Source: Bacteroidetes bacterium GWF2_41_31 | Lineage (GTDB): Bacteria; Bacteroidota; Bacteroidia; Bacteroidales; F082 | DNA: 64,000 nucleotides | Assembly: GCA_001769215.1 (NCBI GenBank) | Contig: MEOL01000017.1 | Span: 62,001-126,000, forward strand | Reading direction: 5' to 3' | In this document: piece by piece, positions 1-7,746 of the stretch | How the letters are laid out: each line of letters opens with the position of its first letter | How positions within the stretch are numbered: position 1 is the first letter of the stretch | Program-made: the position numbers and the translations under genes | The notes under the pieces: generated by a model | Database searches by the model: none | The model's input: the letters and a program-made list of their open reading frames with translations, nothing else | Told to the model about the DNA's origin: nothing

Positions 1-763
1 GAATATTGATTTCAGGAGTTCCGGCACCCGTCAAACTCACTTTGTAGAGTTTGCTTGGCGATGAAAGCTGCCCATCCACATACCAGATATAGGTTCCATC
101 GTATACAATTCCGGAGGGTTTAATGTTTTCGCTGGCATGACTTTCCAGTACAGTGCCGGATTGATTTGTTCGGTAAATCATATTTGAATTGTAGTCAACC
201 ATCCACAAGTCGTTGCCCTGCATGCAGATATCCCAAATCTGATCGGCAGGCGGAGTAAACTGACTGAGTACATTGCCTGATCCATCCACCTGGTAAGTAG
301 TTCCCGGATCGGGATAATAGGTGCCTACCCAATATTCACCTGCATCCCAGGCAATACCGCTCATATAATGATCGGGCAGATCGAAGGTAGACAGGATGGT
401 CCCGCTTAGGTTAAGTTCGGTAGCTTGTGCTGGCTGATTTGAGGAGGAAGGCTGATTCACAGCCCAAAGCGACGATCCATCCCAGGTTAAACCAAAACAA
501 TCGTCAATGGCCGGGTTGATAAACTGCTGTTGAATGGCCCCGTTGGATGGATCGAACCGGTAAAAGTGATCCCCGTCGGAACCGTAAATTCCAAAATATA
601 AATAAGTTCCGTCGTAAGCCAGACCCGAAGCTTTTCCGGGTATATCCCACGATTGCAGGATGGACCAGGAACGGTCGCCTTTTTCTGATTGCTGCCCTGC
701 CCATAGTGGATTGGCAAATATCAGCGCATTCACAAGGAATATAAAAAGTACAGATTTCTTCAT
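1..763 (-). CDS. Secreted beta-propeller-like protein, 5' part only (cut by window edge)
   Basis: Reading leftward from the ATG at 763-761, the frame stays open to base 1, giving about 254 residues with no stop, so the C-terminal part lies outside the window. It begins with a clear signal peptide (MKKSVLFIFLVNALIFANPLWAG). The rest repeats a blade-like pattern of short segments such as GLAYDGTYLYFGIYG, GLTWDGSSLWAVN, GIAWDAGEYWVGTY and GIVYDGTYIWYVDG, spaced about 45 residues apart. That pattern is typical of secreted YVTN/NHL-type propellers. A Bacteroidetes -7 box, TAAATTTG, lies at 802-795, about 30 bases before the start. I infer an exported binding or scaffold protein. No catalytic residues can be named, and a C-terminal sorting domain cannot be judged from this fragment. 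Confidence 0.75.
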   Translation of the reverse strand, partial: MKKSVLFIFLVNALIFANPLWAGQQSEKGDRSWSILQSWDIPGKASGLAYDGTYLYFGIYGSDGDHFYRFDPSNGAIQQQFINPAIDDCFGLTWDGSSLWAVNQPSSSNQPAQATELNLSGTILSTFDLPDHYMSGIAWDAGEYWVGTYYPDPGTTYQVDGSGNVLSQFTPPADQIWDICMQGNDLWMVDYNSNMIYRTNQSGTVLESHASENIKPSGIVYDGTYIWYVDGQLSSPSKLYKVSLTGAGTPEINI

Positions 764-794
764 GATTAGTTGGTTTTGGTTATCAACAAGACAC

Positions 795-802
795 CAAATT
801 TA
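795..802 (-). promoter_or_regulatory. Putative -7 promoter box (TAAATTTG) for the propeller gene
   Basis: On the minus strand this matches the Bacteroidetes -7 consensus TAnnTTTG exactly and sits about 30 bases upstream of the ATG at 763. A TTG lies 21 bases further upstream (826-824), slightly wider than the usual spacing. Confidence 0.4.
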
Positions 803-968
803 ATGTTTTTGGTTAAGAAAAAACAATCCTTGAAAGCTATTTGAATAGGGAGGATCGGTAAAAATCAAAATTTTTGCCATTAATTCCCATTAACCGCTCC
901 CATTCCCCAACTACCGAAGTAGTTCCCCCATTCGCCTAAAACCGGTTTACAAACGCCCTTTTTCGTGG

Positions 969-976
969 TAGTTTTG
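969..976 (+). promoter_or_regulatory. Putative -7 promoter box (TAGTTTTG) that decides the start of the next gene
   Basis: It matches TAnnTTTG and lies inside the longest possible frame, which opens with GTG at 965. Transcription would begin near 981-984, so the ATG at 1013 is the better start. No good TTG -33 element is visible. Confidence 0.4.
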
Positions 977-1012
977 CTTCAGAAACTAAGAAACTTTAAA
1001 ATATATAACGTC

Positions 1013-1348
1013 ATGAAAACACTTGTTAAATACTCAATCGCTCTTACACTGCTCACCTTAGTACTCAATGTAAATGCCAACACACCTCCAACCATAGCTG
1101 CTTTACCAGAAGAAGCTTATATCGATGATATCCCATTCAACACCGGACAAATTTTCGATAGCCTGGTTGATGTTTCATTAACAGACACTTACCAGTTAAC
1201 GGATGAGAGTTACATCAGCGATATTCCATTCAACACATCAGAAGTTGCAGCAGATTCAATGGAAATGGAAACTTCGGAATTTAATCTGGACAATGAAACC
1301 TACATCGACGATATTCCCTTCTCGACTAAAGAAATAGCCAAAATGTAA
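1013..1348 (+). CDS. Small secreted protein with three YIDDIPFNT-type repeats
   Basis: This protein of 111 residues starts at the ATG at 1013. A longer GTG start at 965 is unlikely because a -7 promoter box overlaps it. The N-terminus (MKTLVKYSIALTLLTLVLNVNA) is a signal peptide. The mature part is acidic and holds three copies of a short unit: EAYIDDIPFNTGQI, ESYISDIPFNTSEV and ETYIDDIPFSTKEI, the last one ending the protein. The units are about 30-40 residues apart and are joined by Asp/Ser/Thr/Glu-rich linkers. There are no cysteines and no membrane segment after the signal peptide. I know of no function. The repeated aromatic-acidic-Pro-Phe motif could be a short linear binding motif, an amyloid-like assembly motif or a metal site. 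A terminator-like hairpin follows at 1381-1406. Confidence 0.8.
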   Translation: MKTLVKYSIALTLLTLVLNVNANTPPTIAALPEEAYIDDIPFNTGQIFDSLVDVSLTDTYQLTDESYISDIPFNTSEVAADSMEMETSEFNLDNETYIDDIPFSTKEIAKM

Positions 1349-1380
1349 TCTTCACTCTCAATATAGCTCCCATAGCCTTC

Positions 1381-1406
1381 AAAAGCCACCAAAAGGGGTG
1401 GTTTTT
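1381..1406 (+). terminator. Rho-independent terminator-like hairpin
   Basis: The stem is AAAAGCCACC against GGTGGTTTTT, with one G-T pair, a six-base loop (AAAAGG) and a T run on the 3' side. It lies 33 bases after the repeat-protein stop and between convergent genes, so it could serve both strands. Confidence 0.6.
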
Positions 1407-1471
1407 GTTGTTATAATCAATGCGGTGGGCTCAAATTCACGGCAATGGATGCCGTCACAATTTCCCTCCTC

Positions 1472-3673
1472 TTACAATACCAACAACCCATTTCCTTTTA
1501 AAATATCCATCGGCTTTGAATACCAAAATAGCTCGAAGTTATCAAACTGTCGCTCGTAATCTGATTTCATTTGGGCAAAGGTGAAGATCTCACTTTGGTA
1601 AATGGATGCTTTCTCCAAAAAACCGACCAGCCACTTGGATCGCGTTTCGTCTAATACGACTTCAAAAGACTTCTTTTTACCATGAAAAATCATTCTCACC
1701 ATCTGTATGTTTTCGTCGTTAAAATGCTTTTTAAAATTGATTAGTACGGGGTTCCCGCCCAGCCAAGTAATTTTGGCAGTCGGTTTGATCACCACAAATG
1801 TTTCATGTGATAAACAGTCTTTGATAACATGGCTGTTCATTTGTGTCTTGGGAACTTTAAAATCGAACCACTTTTGCAACGGAAGCTCATAGCCGATCCC
1901 TTGCATGAAATTGAAAATAGATTTCCTGAGCCCATAGCTGAACCGGCTATGGTCGATGGCGGTGGTATCGGTAAATTGGACATCGTTGTTGGCAAACGTA
2001 ATCTTTTGGTAATGGGGGACAATGCCATAATCGGATGGATGCTGGCCCACCGGACTATGAGTAGTGAGCGCAAATTGATGCCAGAATCCTGATCGAATAA
2101 TGCCGAGTTCAAATAATTGCCGCACCATCTCCAGGCTATCTACCGTTTCCTGGATGGTTTGTGTGGGGAAACCATACATCAAATAAGCATGTATCATGAT
2201 ACCTGCATCGGTAAAATTTCGGGTCACCTGAGCCACCTGTTCAATGGTAACGCCTTTGTTTATCAAAGCCAATAACCGATCGGAAGCCACCTCCAAACCG
2301 CCTGATACGGCTATGCATCCCGACGATTGGAGTAAAGTGCACAAATCGCGGGTATAGCTTTTCTCGAACCGGACATTGGTCCACCAACTGACGGTTATTT
2401 TCCGGCGAATGATTTCTATTGCCAAAGCACGCAGGAGGGTAGGAGGGGCTGCTTCATCAACAAAATGAAAGCCCTTTTCGCCGGTTTGGGCTATGATTTG
2501 CTCCATTCGGTCCACCAACAGTTTAGCGGCGATGGGCTCGTAGGCCTTAATATAGTCAAGGGTGGTATCACAAAAAGTACATTTGGCCCAATAGCACCCA
2601 TGGGCCATGGTGAGCTTGTTCCATCGGCCATCGCTCCACAGGCTGTGCATGGGATTGGCAATTTCTATCACCGACACATACTGGTCAAGAAGCAAATCTG
2701 TGTAATCAGGAACGCCCAGTTCCGACTGTTTATAATCGGGTCGGGAGGAAGCATCGTTATAAACCACATGGCCATCAACACGTAAAAAAGTACGCTTGAG
2801 ACGATTGAAATGGGGATTGTCTGCCCGTGGATTGAGTGTGTTGGAAATCAACAGTTCGAGCGGTAGTTCCCCATCATCGAGTGTGATGTAATCGAAGAAA
2901 TCAAAAACGCGTTCATCGGTAATCGACCTCAATTCTGTATTCGGGTACCCACCTCCCATTACTGTTTTGATGTGGGGATATTTGGCGTTGATCAATTGGG
3001 CGCAACGAAAAGCGCTGGTCAGGTTCCCCGGGAAAGGTACCGAAAAACAAACCAACTTAGGCTGCTTGGTTTTGATATGCTTTTCCAGGATTTTCCAGGT
3101 AAGCTGCTCGATATAGGTGGGCTCTTTTTGCAAATGACCGTGCAATTCATCAAAGCTATTGGCACTTGTTCCCAACCGCTCGGCATATCGGCTAAAACCA
3201 AAATGCTCGTCAATGCATTCCACAATAAAGTCTGATAAATCTTCCAGGAATAAAGTAGCCAGGTGTTTGGCTTTATCCTGAATTCCCATGGCTCCAAAAG
3301 CCCATTCCATATCCTCCGTTTCATTGAACCTGGAAGCTTGCGGAAGAAATGACCCCGTACAGATTTGCCGGGCCATCGTTTGGTTATTTCCCTGAAGAAA
3401 CGTGATCACTTCTGCAAGTGGGTTTAAATATTCGTCTTTAAGTGAATAAATCCTTCGGGAATTTTCCGATACGATTTTGTTGTGATCAAAGGCAACCTCA
3501 AACAGAGACCCGAGTCTCTTTTTCGAAAAAAGCTTCAGAAAAACCTCCAGACCCAGGTCCATTTGAAATGAAGATATCTGCCTGGTGTTGAGAAAACCTT
3601 TTAAATAAACCGTTGCCGGATATGGAGTGTTGAGTTGGGTAAACGGCGGGGTGATGAGCAGAAGATCTTTCAA
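1472..3673 (-). CDS. B12-binding-domain radical SAM protein
   Basis: This 733-residue protein has the layout of cobalamin-dependent radical SAM enzymes. An N-terminal Rossmann-like region (residues about 1-280) includes KLVCFSVPFPGNLTSAF and VMGGGYPNTE, typical of the B12-binding fold. The radical SAM core follows from about 350. The iron-sulfur motif is C360-x4-C365-x2-C368 (GCYWAKCTFC), one residue longer than the classical CX3CX2C spacing. FHFVDEAAPP, VSGGLEVASDRLL and AYLMYGFPTQTIQE fit later strands of the barrel. The start is a TTG at 3673-3671, since no in-frame ATG occurs before the upstream stop. A -7 box, TATTTTTG, lies at 3707-3700. The reaction cannot be deduced; family members methylate or rearrange unactivated carbons. 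It stands alone and faces away from the PqqD-like operon 1.3 kb away, so a link is only a possibility. Confidence 0.85.
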   Translation of the reverse strand: MKDLLLITPPFTQLNTPYPATVYLKGFLNTRQISSFQMDLGLEVFLKLFSKKRLGSLFEVAFDHNKIVSENSRRIYSLKDEYLNPLAEVITFLQGNNQTMARQICTGSFLPQASRFNETEDMEWAFGAMGIQDKAKHLATLFLEDLSDFIVECIDEHFGFSRYAERLGTSANSFDELHGHLQKEPTYIEQLTWKILEKHIKTKQPKLVCFSVPFPGNLTSAFRCAQLINAKYPHIKTVMGGGYPNTELRSITDERVFDFFDYITLDDGELPLELLISNTLNPRADNPHFNRLKRTFLRVDGHVVYNDASSRPDYKQSELGVPDYTDLLLDQYVSVIEIANPMHSLWSDGRWNKLTMAHGCYWAKCTFCDTTLDYIKAYEPIAAKLLVDRMEQIIAQTGEKGFHFVDEAAPPTLLRALAIEIIRRKITVSWWTNVRFEKSYTRDLCTLLQSSGCIAVSGGLEVASDRLLALINKGVTIEQVAQVTRNFTDAGIMIHAYLMYGFPTQTIQETVDSLEMVRQLFELGIIRSGFWHQFALTTHSPVGQHPSDYGIVPHYQKITFANNDVQFTDTTAIDHSRFSYGLRKSIFNFMQGIGYELPLQKWFDFKVPKTQMNSHVIKDCLSHETFVVIKPTAKITWLGGNPVLINFKKHFNDENIQMVRMIFHGKKKSFEVVLDETRSKWLVGFLEKASIYQSEIFTFAQMKSDYERQFDNFELFWYSKPMDILKGNGLLVL

Positions 3674-3832
3674 ACAATCGGTTGTTATAAAACTGAATAC
3701 AAAAATAGAATAAGTAGCTGATAAAGTTGGATTTACCTTTGATTATTTAGTTATCGGTTTTTGATGGTTGTATAGGCAGCCGGGTAAAGGCAAGTTTCGG
3801 GAATTTTTTTTTATTTCTTTTGCTTCTGATAT

Positions 3833-3840
3833 TATCTTTG
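3833..3840 (+). promoter_or_regulatory. Putative -7 promoter box (TATCTTTG)
   Basis: An exact TAnnTTTG match 45 bases upstream of the ATG at 3885. A TTTTG occurs only 10 bases upstream, too close for a canonical -33 element. Confidence 0.4.
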
Positions 3841-3884
3841 ATGGGTTTCAAACTCGTGTTACACTTTAATTAAAACTGACCAGT

Positions 3885-4334
3885 ATGTTTGAGAAACTGA
3901 TTATTTTGGCTATTTTTGGAGTTGCCATGGCTCATTTAGAGGGAGTTGTGGTAGTTTACCTGAGGGAAGTATTGGGAATAAAAGAAACCGAATCGAATCA
4001 GGAATCGTTAAAATATTTCCCTAAACGAACTCTGTTAATCGAAAAATCAAGAGAGGCTGCCACCATTGTGATGCTGGTTTGTGTGGCCCTTTTAACCGGT
4101 AACACCTGGCTCGAATATGGTGTTTTCTTTCTGTGGACTTTTGCCTTTTGGGATCTCTTTTATTATCTGTCGTTGTATGTATTAACCAGCTGGCCACCCA
4201 AATTAACCACCACGGATGTGCTGTTCTTAATCCCCAGGCCCTGGATTGCTCCGGTGTGGTTTCCTGTTTTGGTTTCTTCAATCACCATCATAGCTCTGTT
4301 TCTACTGTATCTTTTTGGAGTTTTACACGATTAA
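3885..4334 (+). CDS. Conserved-looking integral membrane protein with four predicted helices
   Basis: This 149-residue protein is mostly hydrophobic. Helices are visible at about residues 3-27 (LIILAIFGVAMAHLEGVVVV), 58-75 (AATIVMLVCVALLTG), 79-102 (EYGVFFLWTFAFWDLFYYLSLY) and 125-146. Charged residues (HLEG in helix 1; EKSREAAT before helix 2; WDLFYY in helix 3) and a short RPWIAPVWFP turn before helix 4 could be functional, but I do not recognise a characterised family. The small exported protein at 4395 follows after 60 bases on the same strand, so the two may be cotranscribed. Confidence 0.7.
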   Translation: MFEKLIILAIFGVAMAHLEGVVVVYLREVLGIKETESNQESLKYFPKRTLLIEKSREAATIVMLVCVALLTGNTWLEYGVFFLWTFAFWDLFYYLSLYVLTSWPPKLTTTDVLFLIPRPWIAPVWFPVLVSSITIIALFLLYLFGVLHD

Positions 4335-4394
4335 AATAGGTATTTGGAAATCCTTTCAATATTTTTGCCGGCTCATTTAAATCAAAAGCAAAAC

Positions 4395-4817
4395 ATGAAG
4401 AACTTTCTTACCCTGTGTGTCTCATTGTTGATTACTTTCCAAATTCAGGCACAATCAGTCAGTCAATCCGAACCACAAGGATACGATTATTATGCACAAA
4501 ATTATCATGCGGCAAGTAAATCCAGGAAATTTGGTAGCACGATTGCGATTACCGGAATTTTGGTTGGCGGAGCAGGAGTGTTCCTGTTAAACAATCCCTT
4601 AAATAAAAGGGATCATTATTCAGGCAACTCGAATTCGCTAAGTGAATCCGAAACTCTTGGACTTGGACTTTTCATACTTGGAGGCTTGTTGACCAATATT
4701 GGAATTCCAATATGGATTTCCAATGCCATTAAAGTTAAAAACAATGAGAAAGCCATGGACAGACAGTTAAGGGTGTCATCGGATGGATCAGGAATCAAAC
4801 TATCGTATCATTTTTAA
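4395..4817 (+). CDS. Small exported protein with glycine-rich membrane segments, unknown function
   Basis: I chose the ATG at 4395 because it starts a proper signal peptide (MKNFLTLCVSLLITFQIQAQS). The alternative ATG at 4344 would put 17 unrelated residues in front. The mature protein (about 120 residues) has a GYDYYAQNYHAASKSRK segment, then two hydrophobic glycine-rich stretches (IAITGILVGGAGVFLL and LGLGLFILGGLLTNIGIPIWI). It ends in a short soluble tail finishing with LSYHF. The layout resembles many small Bacteroidetes envelope proteins of unknown role, and no catalytic motif is seen. Confidence 0.65.
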   Translation: MKNFLTLCVSLLITFQIQAQSVSQSEPQGYDYYAQNYHAASKSRKFGSTIAITGILVGGAGVFLLNNPLNKRDHYSGNSNSLSESETLGLGLFILGGLLTNIGIPIWISNAIKVKNNEKAMDRQLRVSSDGSGIKLSYHF

Positions 4818-5016
4818 TTAGTCGTTTTTAATGAATTGATTATTCAAAAGTATAAATCCAGATACTAAATTGATAGGGGTCAACATAATTTCCGATAATT
4901 ATGGGGCCGATCTTTTTCTTCTCCAGCTTAAAATCTTATACATTTTTTATCAAATTTCATAACATATGTATAAAAATATGGTTCTATCATTGCACCTTCA
5001 TTTAAAATATTAAACA

Positions 5017-5277
5017 ATGAAAATCAATAAACATATTGCCGTAAGTGATTCGGGGTTTGTTTTCAACCCGGTTACCGGCGAATCATTTACCGCCAATCCG
5101 ATGGGCATTGAAATAATTGAAATGCTGAAAAAAGATCAAACGGTAGAGGAGATTCATGCCGCGGTTTTGGATAAGTATCACACCGATAACACCACCGTTG
5201 AAAAGGATGTGGCCGAATTTTTTGAGCTTTTGAAAAACTTTTCTTTAATCGACCGTCATGAAACGACCGAAAATTAG
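5017..5277 (+). CDS. PqqD-family (RRE-like) small protein
   Basis: The 86 residues match the PqqD fold pattern. An N-terminal beta hairpin (IAVSDSGFVFNPVTGESFTANPMGIEIIEML) precedes a winged-helix-like part with TVEEIHAAVLDKYHTDNTTVEKDVAEFFELLKNFSLI. PqqD-like domains are RiPP recognition elements that hold a precursor peptide for a modifying enzyme, and some act with non-RiPP partners. The gene opens a six-gene operon and overlaps the ATP-grasp gene by 20 bases, which suggests translational coupling and a joint complex. No precursor-peptide gene is obvious next to it. A near-consensus -7 box (TATCATTG, 4985-4992) lies 25 bases upstream. Confidence 0.8.
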   Translation: MKINKHIAVSDSGFVFNPVTGESFTANPMGIEIIEMLKKDQTVEEIHAAVLDKYHTDNTTVEKDVAEFFELLKNFSLIDRHETTEN

Positions 5278-6304
5278 GATTGGCGTCACCGGGCTAAATG
5301 CCATCGACAATCCCGGACCGGGGGTTCCCGTTATCCGTGGATTGCTCGAAGCCAAATCTTTTGATGCACACATCATCGGATTGGCCTACGAATCGCTGGA
5401 ACCGGGCATTTATATGCACGATCTGGTAAATAAAACATACCAGATACCCTATCCTTCGGCAGGCGCTGATCAGCTTATCGACCGCCTGGAATATATACAG
5501 GAAAAAGAACACCTGGATGTGATCATCCCCAACTTCGACGCAGAATTGTATTCATTTATCAAGCTATCGCCCAGACTGAAAAAAATGGGTATCCATACTT
5601 TTTTGCCTACCATGGAACAGTTTGACGAAAGGTTGAAAGTTAACCTGCCGGAGTTTGGCGAGAAGTACGGAATCCATGTCCCAAAAAGCGAAGTGATTTA
5701 CCAGGTAAACGACCATAAAAAACACATGGAGAAACTGGGCTGGCCTGTGGTTGTAAAAGGTAAATACTACGATGCCGGTATCGCATACAACGCCGATCAG
5801 CTGACCGGCTATTTTAATAAAATTTCCGCCAAATGGGGCTTGCCCATTATCTTGCAGGAATTTGCCCATGGAACAGAATACAATGTAACTGGTCTCGGTG
5901 ACGGACATGGCAACACCATTTCGGCGGTTCCCATGCGCAAGCAATACATCACCGACAAAGGCAAAGCCTGGGGAGGCATCGCTATTACCGATGAAAAGCT
6001 GCTCAACCTGACCCGCAAATTTATCAAAGAAACCAAGTGGCGCGGGGCTTTTGAGCTGGAGCTGATGAAAAATAAAAAGGGTCAGTTTTATCTGCTTGAA
6101 ATCAATCCGCGCATTCCGGCCTGGGTGTACCTGGCGGTTGGTGTAGGTCAAAATATACCCGAAGCATACGTAAACCTGGCCATGGGAAAAGAGGTGGAAG
6201 CATTTGAAACCTTTGAATCGGGTAAAATGTTTGTGCGCTATTCCTGGGATATGATCGTCAACTTGTCTGATTTTGAAAAGATTTCGACCCTTGGAGAACT
6301 ATAG
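5258..6304 (+). CDS. ATP-grasp ligase, carbamoyl-phosphate-synthase-like
   Basis: This 348-residue protein follows the ATP-grasp order. An N-terminal Rossmann-like preATP domain (IRIGVTGLNAIDNPGPGVPVIRGL; LDVIIPNFDAELYSFIKL) is followed by the ATP-binding half (WPVVVKGKYYDAGIAYN, then LQEFAHGTEYNV). The Mg-binding end is FELELMKNKKGQFYLLEINPR, with E281-N283-R285 as the expected metal and phosphate ligands. Such enzymes join a carboxylate to an amine or thiol through an acyl phosphate. The closest-looking relatives are CarB-like amino-acid ligases; the substrate is unknown. It overlaps the PqqD-like gene and precedes a PLP decarboxylase by 59 bases. A peptide- or amino-acid-directed ligation with the PqqD-like protein as adaptor is an inference. 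Confidence 0.85.
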   Translation: MKRPKIRIGVTGLNAIDNPGPGVPVIRGLLEAKSFDAHIIGLAYESLEPGIYMHDLVNKTYQIPYPSAGADQLIDRLEYIQEKEHLDVIIPNFDAELYSFIKLSPRLKKMGIHTFLPTMEQFDERLKVNLPEFGEKYGIHVPKSEVIYQVNDHKKHMEKLGWPVVVKGKYYDAGIAYNADQLTGYFNKISAKWGLPIILQEFAHGTEYNVTGLGDGHGNTISAVPMRKQYITDKGKAWGGIAITDEKLLNLTRKFIKETKWRGAFELELMKNKKGQFYLLEINPRIPAWVYLAVGVGQNIPEAYVNLAMGKEVEAFETFESGKMFVRYSWDMIVNLSDFEKISTLGEL

Positions 6305-6363
6305 TTCAACACAACCACATGTTTGTTTAGAAAAATAATAAAGAATATAAAGATTGAAATAAA

Positions 6364-7722
6364 ATGGAAAAATTAAGATACGAACGGCCATTGATCAAGC
6401 GCCTGGATGGAAATATGCCCAACAAATTTGGGATGAGATCCGATTATACACCCAAGACCCACATCGAGGGAGTAGCAGTGAAGGATTTAATTAAAAAATA
6501 CGGATCACCCCTTTTTGTGATCTCAGAACGTCAGATTCGTGAAAACATCCGAAAGGCGCGCAAAGCTTTCGAAACCAGGTATCCACGCGTGCAGTTTTCC
6601 TGGTCGTACAAGACCAATTACCTGGATGCCGTTTGCCGTACCTTTCATCAGGAAGGCTCGTGGGCCGAAGTGGTTTCAGGTTTTGAATACGACAAAGCCC
6701 TTCACAATGGGGTTGAAGGCAGTAAAATTATCTTTAACGGACCTGATAAAAGCAGTGCCGATCTGGAGAAAGCCATCAACAACAACAGCCTGATCCACAT
6801 CGACCACCTGGATGAACTCTATAAAATTCAGGAATTATCCAAAAAACAAAATAAAACCGCCCGCGTAGCCATCCGGGTGAATATGGACACCGGTATTTAC
6901 CCCATGTGGGACCGTTTTGGGTTTAACTACGAAAACGGACAAGCCTGGACAGCCATCAACAAGATCATGCAGTCGGAAACGCTGGAACTGGTTGGTTTGC
7001 ATACCCACATTGGCACTTTTATGCTATCACCCAATGCATACGCTACTGCGGCTTACAAACTGGCCGAGTTGGCCAGGAACATCAGGCTGAAGTACAACCA
7101 CGAAATCAACTATATCGACATGGGTGGTGGTTTTGCATCGCACAACACCTTAAAAGGAGCCTATTTGCCTGGTACCGACATCAGTCCGTCCATCAACGAA
7201 TTTGCCGAAGCCATTACCACGGCGCTCATCAACAGCGATTTTCCTCAAAACAAACTGCCGCTGCTCATCCTGGAAACAGGTCGTGCCCTCATAGACGATA
7301 CCGCCTTTTTGCTTGGCTCGGTGATTACCAACAAACGATTATCTGACGGACGTAGAAGTACCATTCTGGATATTGGAGTGAATATATTGTTTACCTCCTT
7401 TTGGTACGACCATAAAATTACACCCGCCCAGCCATTTACTCAATATACCGAGGACACTGTGCTGTATGGCCCTTTGTGCATGAACATTGATGTGGTACGC
7501 GAAAACATCAACCTGCCTTTGCTTAACAATGGCGAACACCTGGTAGTACACAATGTGGGAGCCTACAATATGACCCAATGGATGCAGTTTATTACGCTCC
7601 GACCACGTGTGGTGATGATCGACATGGAACATAAGGTACATGTGATTCGCGACAACGAAACCCTGAAAAGTTTACTCGACCTGGAACATGTTCCGGATCA
7701 TTTGACTAAATTTGATCTATAA
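6364..7722 (+). CDS. Fold-III PLP-dependent decarboxylase (LysA/ornithine-decarboxylase-like)
   Basis: This 452-residue protein is a member of the diaminopimelate/ornithine/arginine decarboxylase superfamily. The Schiff-base lysine is K83 in WSYKTN. Other hallmarks are HTHIG near residue 213, the phosphate-binding glycine stretch MGGGFAS near 258, ETGRA near 304 (EPGR in classical enzymes) and the dimer-interface cysteine C372 in GPLCMNID. The C-terminal beta-barrel domain closes with GAYNMTQWMQFI. The usual CESxD acidic motif is replaced by CMNID, so substrate preference may differ from lysine- or diaminopimelate-forming enzymes. Its place between an ATP-grasp ligase and a transporter/peptidase suggests it makes or trims an amine used by this operon, not housekeeping lysine. 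The actual substrate is not readable from the sequence. Confidence 0.85.
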   Translation: MEKLRYERPLIKRLDGNMPNKFGMRSDYTPKTHIEGVAVKDLIKKYGSPLFVISERQIRENIRKARKAFETRYPRVQFSWSYKTNYLDAVCRTFHQEGSWAEVVSGFEYDKALHNGVEGSKIIFNGPDKSSADLEKAINNNSLIHIDHLDELYKIQELSKKQNKTARVAIRVNMDTGIYPMWDRFGFNYENGQAWTAINKIMQSETLELVGLHTHIGTFMLSPNAYATAAYKLAELARNIRLKYNHEINYIDMGGGFASHNTLKGAYLPGTDISPSINEFAEAITTALINSDFPQNKLPLLILETGRALIDDTAFLLGSVITNKRLSDGRRSTILDIGVNILFTSFWYDHKITPAQPFTQYTEDTVLYGPLCMNIDVVRENINLPLLNNGEHLVVHNVGAYNMTQWMQFITLRPRVVMIDMEHKVHVIRDNETLKSLLDLEHVPDHLTKFDL

Positions 7723-7746
7723 TCAGCAGAAATCCAATCAACCCTG

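Noticed and set aside
4901-5005. Possible 34-residue peptide gene just before the PqqD-like gene, which would be a candidate RiPP precursor
   Set aside because: Composition is that of AT-rich non-coding DNA (Phe/Ile/Lys/Tyr-rich with no leader-like helix or core motif), and it overlaps the region where the operon promoter should be.
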